This document shows positions 33,990-46,130 of a stretch of DNA of 64,000 bases, in pieces. This DNA is from Gnetum montanum. Taxonomy: Eukaryota > Streptophyta > Gnetopsida > Gnetales > Gnetaceae. Where the stretch lies: assembly GCA_015680685.1 (NCBI GenBank), contig MNCI01033409.1, forward strand, positions 271,193 to 335,192, given 5' to 3'. Below the pieces are notes generated by a model. The model had not been told where the DNA came from, did not search any database, and saw only the letters and a program-made list of their open reading frames with translations. Position numbers and translations under genes: made by a program. Positions within the stretch are counted from its first letter, which is position 1. Each line of letters opens with the position of its first letter.

Positions 33990-35268
33990 TGATGAGCTGC
34001 GAGGTACCCCTATGCCCAACCATACGAATACGAGTGTGTTTGTGTAATCTAGTCAAAATTTGTGGATAGGCTAATCATGAGTTCTAAGATAGTTATTCTG
34101 CTTCGTTGTTCGTTGTCTTCCCATGTTAGACTAGTGGAAGCTTTGTCAAGTATGGTTTAGTTTGAAGTGAGGTGTATGATGTAATACTTTAATTCTACTC
34201 CTACTATGGAATGATAATAAAGAGTTGATTAACTAAAGGTATGAAATAAATCCTACATTCAACCTAAGGTGATGAGTATCTGAACCGGATTATCCATATG
34301 CACCTTGGGCTTCACATAGTTGCTGCTGAGATTACCAAACACTAATCATTATTAGGTTACCAGAAAATACGCTTATGTGTTCACAATTGGTCGTACTCAT
34401 TCTGCTTAATGATGAGGAATGTAAATAACATTAATTGGAAATAGCAATAAATAAATAAATTGAAATTTTAATCTAAGAAAATCACAAATGCAAATTGGAT
34501 TTGCGATGATGTAAATGATCTCGATCTGTATTGCCGACCATGTAATGTGTCCAAGTACATTGCACTCGAATAAGGACACCATGCAATCATAAACATCACA
34601 CTGTGGGCATACACTGGAACTAAAATTGGAAAACATCTAACTGACTATGTCTATCTTCTATCTCTACCTATCTGTCTATGTATCTCTCTCCCTCTTACAC
34701 CATGCACCCCATGTGATATTTATAGGCAAGCATGGTAGAAATGACATCGGATATCTGACATCGCTTACTGACCCTAACAGTAGATCTGTGATTGAAGCCT
34801 TGATATTACTTTTGCCATGGATGATGACTCATCATTTTCAAAGCCCAAGAATCTTCCAAGAACCCTAACTTTGAAACCACTTACTTAATTTCACATGTCT
34901 TTCGATCTTCACCTACTGGAGCTATGCTTTATGTCATTGGAGATATAAACTTTTGGTTTTTTCATAGATTTTTTTGAAATTTCTCTAACTCGCCATGGTT
35001 AACCTATTAAAATAATATTAAATTAATTATCATAAAGGGGTAAGACTAATAAAGAAACATTGATAGCTAGAAATAAATTAATATTAAAATAATACACTTA
35101 ACTTGTAATCATAAAACTTAAAATGATAAACCTTTAATGCCTAATAAATTAACATAACCTAATCTAATGAAGAAAGGTATTCAATAACTAAAGTTTATGA
35201 ACTAAAGAGCTAATCATGGGTTATGTTTATGACCATAGATGGCTTCTGATATGGATGAAGACTCATCA
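33990..35268 (-). repeat. E1 3' LTR
   Basis: 1279 bp, TGATGAGCTGCG to GACTCATCA, nearly parallel to 42757-44025. On the minus strand it has a TATAAATA box (34717-34724). The CTCATCA at 34832 is internal, since both copies continue beyond it with matching sequence. Open frames of 73-76 codons within it are non-coding. Confidence 0.8.
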
Positions 35269-35280
35269 TACCCCCACGAC
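35269..35280 (-). promoter_or_regulatory. E1 polypurine tract
   Basis: The minus strand reads GTCGTGGGGGTA directly before TGATGAG, the first bases of the 3' LTR; E2 has the same arrangement at 48124-48135, and P has CATGGGGGTA before its 3' LTR. Confidence 0.75.
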
Positions 35281-35299
35281 TCATCATACCAACACAACT

Positions 35300-38289
35300 G
35301 AATGAAAACTCGCCATCGAGTTTTGTACAAAATGGTGCAAGGTATGGGATTATTGACTAACAAGATAATCATTGCATCATAGTGGTGTTTTATTGCAATA
35401 GAATGAAAACACATTACAAGATTCAAAATTAGGAACAAAAAAAAAAGAATGATGGAGCCACTATGTTGTGCTAGGAGGTGGTGGCTCTTCCACAATCTCC
35501 TTTCCTTTGCATTTATCTCCTAGTTTTGGAGGCTTGTGATGATGTAGCAGCAATTGAAATTTCTACTCTTCTATCCTGGGATCATGCACAATCCATGCAG
35601 ATGATCTAATGTGTGAGGGAACTGGAACATCCCACGGACACGGTAGTTGTAGAAACATTTGATTGACTTTTACATACCAAGCTGCAAACTGTTGTCTCTC
35701 CTCTTCAAATGCCTTGGCCTTATATTTCAACTCTTGATAATCAACAAAGCATCTGGCCAGGTTTGTAGCTACATCTTTCTATCCATGATAGCTCACCTTA
35801 ACCACCTCTAATTCCACAGTTGCGACTACTAGCTCGTCAAGAGCTGCTTTGCGGTCAATAACCTCCTTTTCATACAATGTGTATGTGGTAGCTACCTACC
35901 TCTCAAGCTCATTGTGTAGGCACCTTGTTGTCAACATGGCCAAGTTGGCATATCAAAGATTGGCCAACTTCATTTACTCTTTCAGATCAGCAATCTGTAG
36001 GTCCCGACTTTTAACCGCTTCCTAGTGGACAAGGGCATATGTATCTAGGATGTTTCTCTAGTCAAATCGTTGGGCCACAAAGGAATCTATCTAGCCCTTT
36101 GCCATCCAGATTTTTTTTCAATGACTTCTTTGTACATGCCCACCTAGTCACGAAAGTACTCCTTGAGGTACTCATGTTTTTTGGCCTTGTTCTACCACAT
36201 GCTTATTTCAATGACTGACTTTTCTTGGATAGTGCATACCTCCTCCATAGAGAGGGTTCAATTTTCTTGGGCGAGGTGACTCATGTTATGGTTAACCCGC
36301 ATCAACTGCTCTCTTAGCTAGTGGATGCTTTCTACTAGCAAATTCTTTTAATGCTCAATGGTGGTCAACCTATTATTTTCTATAGTTAATTGCTTATTTT
36401 CTTGGCCTTAAGATATGCATGGGTTTGCACTTCTGTGATGGAAGCATCCCACACCACCTTCTCTCTTTCCTGTGCTAGGGTTTTATTCTCTTCTATCATT
36501 TGATCCAATTGCTCAGTTCAGAAAGCCTCAATTACCTTGAGTGGGATCAATGAACATGGATCTCGCCTTTCCATCCTTAAGGTTGCAAGCTCTTGATGAA
36601 GCCTTTGGGCTTTCGCTTCTACATGCTTGACCTTGTGCTTGGTTATGATAAGTTTTCCTTTAGTTAAAATCAATTTAAACTATGTTGCAATGACATCGCT
36701 AGGGATGTCAAACAAGGAGGTCATTACCTGCCCTATCTACAACAGTCTGTCCAACATATCCTTGTGTTCAGCTGGATTCATGGTAGAACCAACCAATGCT
36801 TACACATCCTGTGCACCTGTGAGATCCATTGGTGGTACAAAAAGGATGTTAAAGGATTCTTTAATGTGATCCTTGATAATGTCTGCTGCACTGGCTACAT
36901 TCTAGTGTTGCATGACTACAACTATAGCCCCTTCACCAGTTTCGAGTAGTACTTGAAATGATGCAGCATTCCCAAAGATCTATTGTGACTACTAGGCCTC
37001 TTGTCCAAACTAGAGTGAAACCTGCCCTATGGTAGAATTAGCAGACACCATGGACTAGACAGCATCATCAAGAACTCGAAAGAGACTTGACTCATCAGGT
37101 GTCCCCCAGCTAATAAGGTCTAAGATTTGTCAGAGATGACTAAGTGTAGGTCTATAATCATAAATTGGAGGTTGTTGCTGAGGTGGTTGAGACGGCAATG
37201 GCGGTTGTTCAAACTATGGTCTGTAGTTGGGTCCTACTTCCTATTGCTACTTGGCCTACATCAGCTAGTGCCTAAGTTTTTTGATTTTTTGCTCCAATTG
37301 GGCAATGTATCTCCACTCTAGGTGCTACTTTGGTTGTTGCTCCTCCTATTCTTCTTCCTTTCCAAGATCTTTTCTCAAAGGCACTGGTTTGAGTAGTTCT
37401 GTAAAAGAAGCATTTTGACCTTTACAAGATACATCATTGGTATAACCAAAGATTCCAGCATGTTGACACAATTTTCAGATTTGATAGGGGAATGGCAAAG
37501 TGAGCTTCCCTATCTTTGCCTCTTCGAACCTCTGCTCGATCTCCATGAAGTATAGTTGGGGGATTTTGGCTTGAAATTTTTCCATTAACACAGCACATCC
37601 CCAAGCTACATAGGTGGATAGATGATTGAGCCCCTTCTTTGGGAACAAATGATATGTCCCAATTTTGAAATAGGTATGCTCTTCCATGCTTGGTCTATTA
37701 TATGACTTATTCTCATTGTCAAAAGCATGTTTCAACCATAGCTTATGACTCTCTAGATTAGGTTGGGTTGATAGAACTAACAATCGTGCTCCAATAATTG
37801 GCAAATTTAGGGCTTCAGCGATTGCTAGATAGAATAAGAGACTATGACCCCACAAATTCTTACAGTGGTACCTTCTTCTTTACCATGCCAAAAATAATAA
37901 GTCTCCCCAAGGTACCATTCTACATTTTTAGATAAAATTGACCAAAATGGAGATGCTTGCAACTATGTCCTCATTGACTGAGGGGCGAACTTCATAAACG
38001 ACCTGAAGTTCATTTCCACAATGACTGAGGCCAATGTGGGATGTGCCTAAATGGTAGCAAGGCATTCTAGTGACAATGTGAGTCATTTTCCTTGCACTTG
38101 AGGTGCTACCTCTACCTGCATAGATTGAGCTTCAACAGGGACTTTTGTAGGGGCTTCTTGATGGATGCTGAATGACAGTGCCTCCTACTTAATTGGTGGC
38201 CCTTGCTGGCCAGTTCAACCTCAGTTTTCCTGAGGGCATTTACTCAGTCCCTATGATGGATTGCCTTGGGTTGCTCATTTGGGGGCCAT
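35300..38289 (-). pseudogene. E1 3' accessory (env-position) reading frame
   Basis: A large degenerate frame follows a good splice-acceptor-like sequence (TGTGTGATTGCAG then ATGG, minus strand, about 38303-38286). Near 38013-37885 it has a block MNFRSF..SPFWSIL..EWYLGETYYFWHG that recurs in P's accessory frame (57650-57780). An open stretch (37855-37475) with LLFYLAIAEALNLPIIGARL and YVAWGCAVLMEKFQAKIP follows, then a glutamine/proline-rich part (about 37250-37130) and a long region of heptad-like charge pattern suggesting coiled coil (36650-35600). I recognise no known domain. The position, between pol and the polypurine tract behind a splice acceptor, is where Athila elements have an env-like gene, but no fusion peptide or clear membrane anchor is visible. 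Many stops. Confidence 0.55.
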
Positions 38290-38746
38290 CTGCAATCACA
38301 CAAAACATTAGGTTACTAAAGGATCATTGTATTTATTATGTTACACATTTATACCTTAGTCAACCTTCAATGTACATTATAGCCATGTTAGATTATAGAG
38401 TTAAGGCCTTACTTTTTGTTCAAAATGGCCTAATAAGGTAGTTAAGGTACTTAAGGATATGTAAAAAGTATCTTTGGCATGGTGGGCAATGTTTATTTAC
38501 TTATTTAGCTTTGATTTTACTAAGTGTATTCATTGTTTACCCTCAGAATACCTTTCAGGCGATAGCAATTTTTGAAAAAAAAATGTGACATTAGGTGGAC
38601 ACAAGAACACATCCCCCCCCACCCATGATTGAGATGGACACTCTAGGGATAGACAAGCATAAACGACATGAAAAATAGAGTGCGAATGAGTGAGATATAG
38701 CATGTGGACAAAGACGCGTGCAGAGATTAAATTGCTAGAGAAAAAA
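38290..38746 (-). other. E1 leader/intron before accessory frame
   Basis: Between the internal promoter-like segment and the splice acceptor lies a non-coding stretch ending in the T-rich run that precedes TGCAG. A possible donor (GAG GGTAAAC, minus, about 38540) would give an intron of about 250 bp. No gene. Confidence 0.4.
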
Positions 38747-38870
38747 AACTGCAAAAAATCCCCTTACGTTGTGATGCAAAAATGAAATTGGAAGTGTGGC
38801 TAAGTATCATATTTATAGGTTTTATGGCCCTGATATTGGGTACCCGACATCAGGGATCCAATATCAGAGT
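38747..38870 (-). promoter_or_regulatory. E1 internal promoter-like segment
   Basis: The minus strand shows an inverted repeat TGATATTGG/CCAATATCA (arms 38858-38866 and 38831-38839) with GGGTACCC between, then CTATAAATATGATACTTAGC (TATA box 38810-38817). The GATAT-type dyads followed by TATAAATA mirror E1's LTR promoter (43484-43590), and the TATA-proximal text aligns with P's internal segment at 33915-33985. Its place 450-500 bp upstream of the accessory frame suggests it drives that frame. Confidence 0.5.
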
Positions 38871-40240
38871 ACCCAAAAAAACACTCAACCGACAGTTTGA
38901 TAGAGATAGAATAATTCGAGGGTAAGAATAAAATAGTTTGAGGTACCAAAACATTAAAAACCTAGGAATCTCATCAAGATAACACTAGGGAAAGGAATAA
39001 TGCACAAAAGTGAAAATGGTATATAGTTAGGAATAGGTGGAATGATAGGAATTAAGATGCAGTGGACGGTGCATAAATTGGATGGCATGGAAAAACAAGT
39101 AAAATACACAAGAGTTACACAAGTGGGTCCTCCCCAAAGTAGGCACATGCCCATGATGCCCTTGCATAACCATGCCAAAAGGTGTCCATAGGCACCTAAG
39201 GCATTAAATGTGACTAATACCTATCACACAACAACACACAAACAAAACAAAATACACCATCATCAATAGAGAATTATGACTATGTACATCCAAATCATAA
39301 ATGAAAACACAGCAAATAGTGAGGTGAGGAATGGAAAGCATGGTGGAAAGAGAGAACACAGAATGTACTCCCAATATGGAGGTCGTATGAAGCCCCTTGT
39401 GTGTTTAGTGGTTAAGATGACTTGACAACAACCATCCTGAATCTAGACTAAAAACAACCACATCCAGTGACCTCGCATCAACACACCTAACTGATCCATC
39501 CCCTTAGGCAACAAGGGTGTTCTCATAGATCAACCACCATCCCACCAAAAAGAGGAAAAGAGTAATAGTAAGTGCGGAGGACCTTAGTTAGAGGTAACCT
39601 TTAGGCATGGGTACATGTCTTTCAAGTTCCATAACTAGTGCTTGTAGCCCATACTCCATTATTATGTATAAGGGGTGTGCTTTGAATTCCCATTAGTTTT
39701 TTTTCTTTTTTTTTCTTTTTGGATGGGAATCACACCATGCAAAGACTTATTTGATTGGGTCAACTTCCTGGTGTTATTCAGCGGTGGAATGGTAGAAAAC
39801 AAATGACAACATCCATGCATCCAAGAGAATAAACCAGCACAAGTGCATCAAATCCCCTTGAAGTCACACCCTTGTTAATTCCTTTGAATCCTTCTTTAGG
39901 GTGGAGGATACCAAGCCACAGATTCATTATAGTTTGATTAGAAGATGGGCTCCATCCTTCCAAAATAGAGGGAAATTATAGAATTAATCATATGGATGGA
40001 TGACATGGACTCATCATTCACATAGTTAAACATTTATGACAAAAACAACATAGAAAAAAATCCCCACCCTAAGTGGACTAAGGTAAAGCTTGCTTATTGA
40101 TTGATAACATTTAGGAATGGTAAACAAAATAAATCAAAACAAAACAAAAACAAAAATAAAAATAAAAAATGAAAATAAAAGAAAACAAAACAAAAGAAAA
40201 AGGAGGATTAGTTCGTGATTAGAAAGGAAGATAGCCCCAA
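38871..40240 (-). other. E1 region homologous to post-integrase sequence; no gene
   Basis: The non-coding stretch aligns with E2 48700-50000 (shared ccaaagta-gc-catgcc, ccttgtgt-tttt-tggttaag-tgact, cctcgcatcaacacac and ggggtgtgctttgaattccc). It directly follows gag here, which marks where pol has been lost. A strongly A-rich run lies at 40130-40205. Confidence 0.65.
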
Positions 40241-42634
40241 GGACTATGCATTGGAGGGTAATACAAACTAGAAAAAGGGTCCATGCATTGTGGATACGTG
40301 GTATAGGGCATGCTTCCTGGTGGTGTCACACACATGGCATAAGGGTTTTGGTATGTCGATGTGGAATATGGGGTATCTTGAAACGTTCCCGACATTCAAC
40401 TAAGGTTGTGATAACTCGATGGCATGCATGGATTCTGTTATCTTGGCATAAAATCAGAATCCACGGTAGTGGTCAAAATAAAAGTAGAGACAACAAGCGA
40501 CTTTGGTATATGCATAGAAGGTGGTAGATCCAAAGGAAGGGATACATCACTAGATTGTCCTTATGCAAGAGTAGTAGATAAAATGGGTGATGCTTGGCCT
40601 TTACATTTTTTGGTATGAATCATCCTAAAGAAGGGACATTTGTGTGGCTGGAAAGGGTTTCCACCAGATTGATCGTTGGTATGTATAGTTGCTACACAAG
40701 TAGCTACTTGTGGCTGTAAAGGATGTTGTGTTGAACCTTTCGAAATGGATGATGACATGTGAAGGGAAAAAACATGAGAGCTTGGAAAAGATGACAGAGG
40801 ATACATGGCATGAAGTGGTGATGACATGGGAGATGGCATGTAGTGATGGTGTTCTGGTGAGTAGTATGCATGTAGTGAAGAAGAAGAAGAAGAATGAAAA
40901 CTTGTCATTGAAACAGGTTGTTGAACGTAGTACTCACATGAGTATAGATGATGAGATGGCTACCAAGTGGGTGATTTCCTTCCCAACGACTGTGGTGGTT
41001 GCCACTATGGTTGAGGTTGACCATAAGGCTGAGGATGGTTCCTACCCACGTGGTTATAGGATGGACCATAACCACGTGGATGGAAAGGTATTCTTATCGG
41101 CTTGTGTTGGCATAAGAACTTTGGATTTAGCGCAGAAGCCTAATGCTCCTATGGATGTGACAATATCGAGCATCGACCCTTTGGATGATCATAAAGGCAA
41201 AGGTCACATTCCTCATCCTTGTTTGTAGTGGAGCTATCTATGTTGTTGTCAATAGTAGTGTGTTTTTCTCATTGGCCTTTCATCTCACTTATTTCCCGAT
41301 TTGTTTCTTTATGTTGAGATTCTTCATTGAGACTGTGTTATGCCACACTCACTTCAGTAGGCTTGGCATATGATGAAGCACTATCCTGAAGCCATGTAGA
41401 CATTCTATTCAACCTTGCATGGAATTCATCATTCAATTGTTGTATTGGCAAGGGATGTTGGGACATCTCCTTGTGGAAAGTTGCCTTATCCTAGTCAATG
41501 ACCATTTCTATTACAAACGTTGATTCCCGTTGGTGGTTTTCCAAACTTTGTTATTTATACAACTCCCCTTCCTCTTTAGCAACCCATTGAATTAGCCTTA
41601 AAATCTGATAGCCTTCTAATTCATGTAATTGACCCTTAGCATATGTTCTAATGGTCTCTTCTGTTTAAGTCTGAAGCCCATCTACGATGTGGTGAAGTTG
41701 GTCTTCCTGGGAGAAGCCATGGCCTGGACATGTATGCAATAAAGAGTAATAATAGTCCAAGGCCAAATCCAAGGGCTCATGTTCTATTTGTTGCCACTCC
41801 TGAATTTGTTTTTGTAACTGGGACATTCTAGCATAAGTTTGGTACTTGTCATTGAACAATTCTAACATCGTGGACCAATGCTTAATAGAATTAGGTTTCA
41901 GCGACTGATACCACATGGCAGCTTCATCAATGAGTGTCTGGGGGAAGAGTTTTAACTTCTACCACATGTTGTCAATGTTCTATAAGGTGCATGCATCATG
42001 GAAGGCTTTCAAATGCTGTTGCGGATCAGAATTATGGCCTCCTCTAAACCTAGGGATATACTCCCTTTTGATTTGTTTGATGCATCTATCCCATTGATGC
42101 TTTTTTGGGGATTCTAATAGCCTCCTTAATGTTCGCTAAGCTTCTAGTTGATAACAAGGGTTCACTTTCTCCATTAGACATCTCCATGTATGAACATTGA
42201 GTTGCATGAGTTTGATAACCCTATAGGTAGTTGCGATGACAATATGAGTGTTGCGTTCTTCAACGTCTTTCATTGCAGTTTATGCAGCAATCATACCTAT
42301 ATCAGACATCATTCAAACATGACGTTGCAAAGGAAGATGAAGTGAGACTAGGAGAAGGGTTGTGGATCCTATGGTTCTCCAATTCATCCCATGATGTATC
42401 ATGACTTTGTGCTTGGAAGGTTCTAGGCCTAGAAGTTCTTCCAACTCTAGGATGATCACTCTCTTCATTAGAAGTATATGAATCTGTCAAATATAGTCAT
42501 GAAACACTATTTGAAAAGATTTGAACCCATTCAGATGGTTACTCACTCCATTCCATATCACTATATATAACATTGGTTCACCAGTGAATAGTTCCACTAC
42601 TAGATAAATCACTAATGTCATGTGCACGAGACAT
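40241..42634 (-). pseudogene. E1 gag
   Basis: Athila-type gag on the minus strand. The start ATG at 42634 reads MSRAHDISDLSSSGTIHW. An N-terminal hydrophilic part (42490-42302) is followed by the capsid-like domain: MWYQSLKP, MLELFNDKYQTYARMSQLQKQ, DYYYSLLHTCPGHGFS and HHIVDGLQT (41916-41665). These align with E2 (about 55100-54880) and P (20940-21190). A CDLCLYDHPKGS block (about 41215-41180, zinc-knuckle-like, cf. CKICQYDHPKGC in E2) and a Ser/His/Pro-rich tail (40908-40561) close it. Only a few stops interrupt it, so it is the best-preserved gag here, consistent with E1 being younger than P. Confidence 0.8.
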
Positions 42635-42738
42635 GGTGGAGATGCATGTATGACTTATTACTCCTTATTGAAAGATAGAGTGTGGAAATGTCTACAATGA
42701 AGTTGTATGATATAACTATCTTAGATAATTAGCACCAT

Positions 42739-42756
42739 ACCTGGCAACAGTGCCAA
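42739..42756 (-). promoter_or_regulatory. E1 primer-binding site (tRNA-Asp type)
   Basis: The minus strand next to the 5' LTR reads TTGGCACTGTTGCCAGGT, against TTGGCGCCGTTGCCGGGGA expected from the 3' end of plant tRNA-Asp; most differences fall at CpG positions. Confidence 0.75.
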
Positions 42757-44025
42757 TGATGAGCAGCGAGGTACCCATATGCCCAACCATACGAATACAA
42801 ACGTGTCCACGAGATCCAATCGAACTCTGTGGATGGGCTAATCGTGAATTCTAAGATAGTTATTGTGCTTCATTGTTCATTGTCTTCCCACATCGGACTA
42901 GTGGAAGCTTTGTTACATATGGTTTAGTCTGAAGTGAGGTGTATGATGTAATGCTTTAACACTATTCCTACTATGGAACAATAATAAAGAGTTGATTAAC
43001 TAAAGGTATGAAATAAATCCTACATTTAACCTAAGGTGATGAGTATTTGAACCTGATTGTCCATACACACCTTGGGCTTCACGTAGTTGCCATTGGGATT
43101 ACCAAATGCTAATCACTATTGGGTTACCAAACAATACGCTTATGTGTTCACAATTGGTCGTACTCATTCCACTCAATGACGAGGAACATAAATAACATTA
43201 ATTGGAAACAACAATAAATAAAGACATTGAAATTTTAATCTAAGAAAATCACAAATGCAAAGTGGATGCTACAATGATGTAAATGATCTCGATCTTTATT
43301 GCGAACATCTAATGTGCCCAAATACATTGCACTCGAATAAGGACGTCGTGCAACCATAAACATCACACTGCGGGCATACACTAGAACTGAAATTGGAAAA
43401 CTTCTAACTGACTCTATCTATCTTCTATCTCTAACTATCTGTCTATGTATCTCTCTCCTTCTTACACCATGCACCCCATGTGATATTTATAGGCGAGCAT
43501 GGCAGAAACAACATCGAATATTCGACATCGCTTACTGACCCCAATATCGAATCCTTGATATCAGATCTATGATATTGGAGCCTCAATATTGCTTCTGACG
43601 TGGATGACCACTCATCATTTTCAAAGCCCAAGAATCTTCCAAGAACCCTAACTTTGAAATTGCTTACTTAATTTCACATGTTTTTCGATCTTCACCTACT
43701 GGAGCTATGCTTTATGTTATGGGAGATACCAACTTTTGGTTTTTTCATAATTTTTTTGAAATTTCTCTAACTCGCCATGGTTAACCCATCAAAATAATAT
43801 TAAATTAATTATCATAAAGGGGTAAGACTAATAAAGAAACTTTGATAGCTAGAAATAAAATAATATTAAAATAATACACTTAACCTGTGATCATAAAACT
43901 TAAAATGATAAACCTTTAATGCCTAATAAATTAACATAACCTGATCTAACAAAGAAAGGTATTCAATAACTAAAGTTTATGAACTAAAGAGCTAATCATG
44001 GGTTATGTTGATGATCATAGATGGC
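42757..44025 (-). repeat. E1 5' LTR (distal end truncated)
   Basis: The sequence aligns with 33990-35245 to the word atggc at 44025 and then departs. About 40 bp of the LTR end, including CTCATCA, is missing or too diverged to see. TATA box on the minus strand at 43484-43491, with GATAT-type dyads at 43510-43595. Confidence 0.8.
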
Positions 44026-44470
44026 ACTTAAATAAGGACCACAAATGGGAGGGCCATCATAGCCTAGGGAACAGTGATCTTGTTAAACCCCAAATTGGTT
44101 CAATTTTTAAACAAGTATCCTTGTAAAATTCATGCATTTCAATCAATTTCATTTTGTATTACATCTTGTTAATTGTTTGATTAGTGTTTAATACATGTCT
44201 ATTTTAGTTTATTGTATTGCAGGTTATAGTTGATATAATTATAATGTGATTATGGGTCATTTTTATATTGGTTAGTTTGACTAAGCGTATTGGTGTTAAT
44301 TATAGTTGTATGTGAGAATTAGTCTTCTGAATTTTTACATTGGCGAGTATGTTCCTCATTTGCTTTGTAAGTAGGTTTAGTATGGTGTAGGTTTAGTATG
44401 GTTATGAAACATATTAAATTAGTAAGCAATTCCAATTGGGAAAGATATGTAAACTATATAGACATTATAT
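44026..44470. other. Unassigned AT-rich stretch
   Basis: T-rich sequence without repeats I can match elsewhere in the window. It contains a good acceptor-like word tattgcag near 44215. A 16-bp word (ggtttagtatgg) is repeated in tandem near 44378-44400. It could be P interior or another insertion. Confidence 0.35.
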
Positions 44471-46130
44471 AAACTATAATTAGGGCAATGTTGCATGTTT
44501 TTGTGGCCATTTTATCTTGGCACACATGGATATGTGAATGGCCATTGTTAACAGCCACCTCGACGTCACCAAGCATATCCTCAACAACATCACCTTCGCA
44601 GACCAACCCATCAAGGACTCCGCTTACCGCCTTCTCTTCCACCGCGCCATCGGTTTCGCGCCCTGCTCAACCCACTGATCTTGATCACTTGCTTTATCTC
44701 GCCCATTATCTGCACAAGATTATCACAACCACGACGCGGCGTTTGGTCAATACTCAGTCAGTCGTCAGTCGCCACTGTAGTGTTGCTGGCTTGGCATGGG
44801 ACCAGAGAACCAGACAAAGTAGTAAAGCAAACAGAGGGAATCCGTAACGAGTAATGACACCGAGCTCTGGGTAAGTTGGTAGGTGATGAAGCTCTGACGA
44901 CGACTCTGATGCCGCCGAGGAAGGGGAGTATTTAACCAACGGCTGCAGGGCCAACTGGTCGTCTTTGTGCGAAACATCCAAGCAAAGATGGAGGGAGCCA
45001 TGGAATTTGAGGATGCTATACATTTCAATTTGCACCCGCACACGCAAGCACTCTATTGAGCGAGCGATCCCGTTGATCCGGTTTAGTCAGGAAGTAGAGT
45101 AGCAGAGGAGCGATGCAGGCACATTACGAATGCGCACCTTTGCCCACAGGAATGCAAGAAAAGGAGAGCAGCAAGGCAAGCAATGTCTGAGTTGTCGTTG
45201 CATTCATGAGCTGTTGTTGTTATTGCTACCGGGAATAGACTGCCGGCTGTCTCTCAGTCCAAAGCTCTGAGGCATGTTTTGCCTTTACCAGCAAAAGTGT
45301 CATTCAGGGGAAGGAAGATGATATGGGCATTAAAAAAGGAAGCGCTGTACCCTGACGGTGAACATGTGGAGCATCAGGCCTCCACCCCACTTCCGTCCTA
45401 TGCGCTGGAGATTCATGATTCCGGATAAATTTCTACAGATTGTTTGTGTTGGATTTGTGTTGGATTCGGGCTTACAGAAGCACATTCAATCTACCATGGG
45501 TGCCTATTTCCTAATTTCCAATGAAATTTTGTCTAGATCTATAAAAATAGATTGAAATGGTCGCCTTGCCTTGCCTCGCCTAGTATTACTCTTTGCTCTC
45601 AATGTCTGCATTGTGCATTAAAATCTTACGGTATCTTATCTTCTCCTGCTGCTCTGAATCTTACCAGAAACTTCATTTCATTGTTAAGTGGCCAGAAAGC
45701 AATCAAGATTCATGGCATCGGCATGACACAGACCACAGAAAACAAGGGAGTACGAATGAATAAACAAACACACGGAAATCACGAAAGGGCTACTTTGGTA
45801 ACCGAAGGCCCAAGGGCCAAGTTTGGGTCATACGGAAATCAAGTTTAGGACGGGGCGTAAGAGTTGCATGGATTGGCCTGCCTTTGGGAGCGTCAAAGCT
45901 TCTGCCATGGCTCACACATTCACGCGTGTTGTTTATTGTTCATTGCTGGGTTTTGCTCTTTTTCTCATTTCCCCCTGCTGAAAAAAGAAAACACAAAACA
46001 GGGTCATCGTCACGGCTCATCAGTCATGAACATGATGACGGATGGATGCTTGTTCAACCTTTTTTAAAAATCTGTTTGCTTATGAGGTAACATGGCCAAT
46101 GGCCATATGCATGTTCTTGATGCTCTGTTT
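44471..46130. other. GC-rich island of unknown origin
   Basis: G+C is far above the surroundings (32 of 60 bases in 44881-44940), CpG is common, and no similarity to the neighbouring elements is visible. On the + strand the frame from an ATG at 44538 reads MAIVNSHLDVTKHILNN and stays open for 47 codons with balanced composition. Another open part lies at about 45209-45430. Overlapping minus-strand frames of 92 and 97 codons at 44754-45047 are also open. I recognise none of them. The island looks like a fragment of a low-copy host gene or promoter caught between retroelements, or a recent unrelated insertion. Which strand, if any, was coding cannot be decided. Confidence 0.5.

Larger units (their letters stand above)
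33990..44025 (-). mobile_element. E1: pol-less Athila-type element with 3' accessory frame
   Basis: Two long LTRs (33990-35268 and 42757 to about 44025) enclose a 7.5 kb interior on the minus strand. A tRNA-Asp-type primer site abuts the right LTR and a GGGGGTA polypurine tract abuts the left LTR. Reading from right to left: gag with a proline-rich tail, then directly the non-coding stretch that lies after integrase in P and E2, then an internal promoter-like segment and a large accessory frame. Protease, RT, RNase H and integrase are missing, so the element depended on a relative for mobility. The far end of the right LTR is truncated by roughly 40 bp and no target duplication could be confirmed. 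Confidence 0.75.

Noticed and set aside
34832-34838. Internal CTCATCA in E1's LTR taken as the LTR end
   Set aside because: Both E1 LTR copies continue with matching sequence beyond this word to about 35245/44025, and the GGGGGTA polypurine tract lies next to 35268, so the LTR is longer.
40710-41228. Longest open frame in the window by codon count (172 codons, + strand)
   Set aside because: It is antisense to E1's gag tail, whose Ser/His/Pro-rich minus-strand reading matches E2 and P gag. The openness follows from the gag composition.
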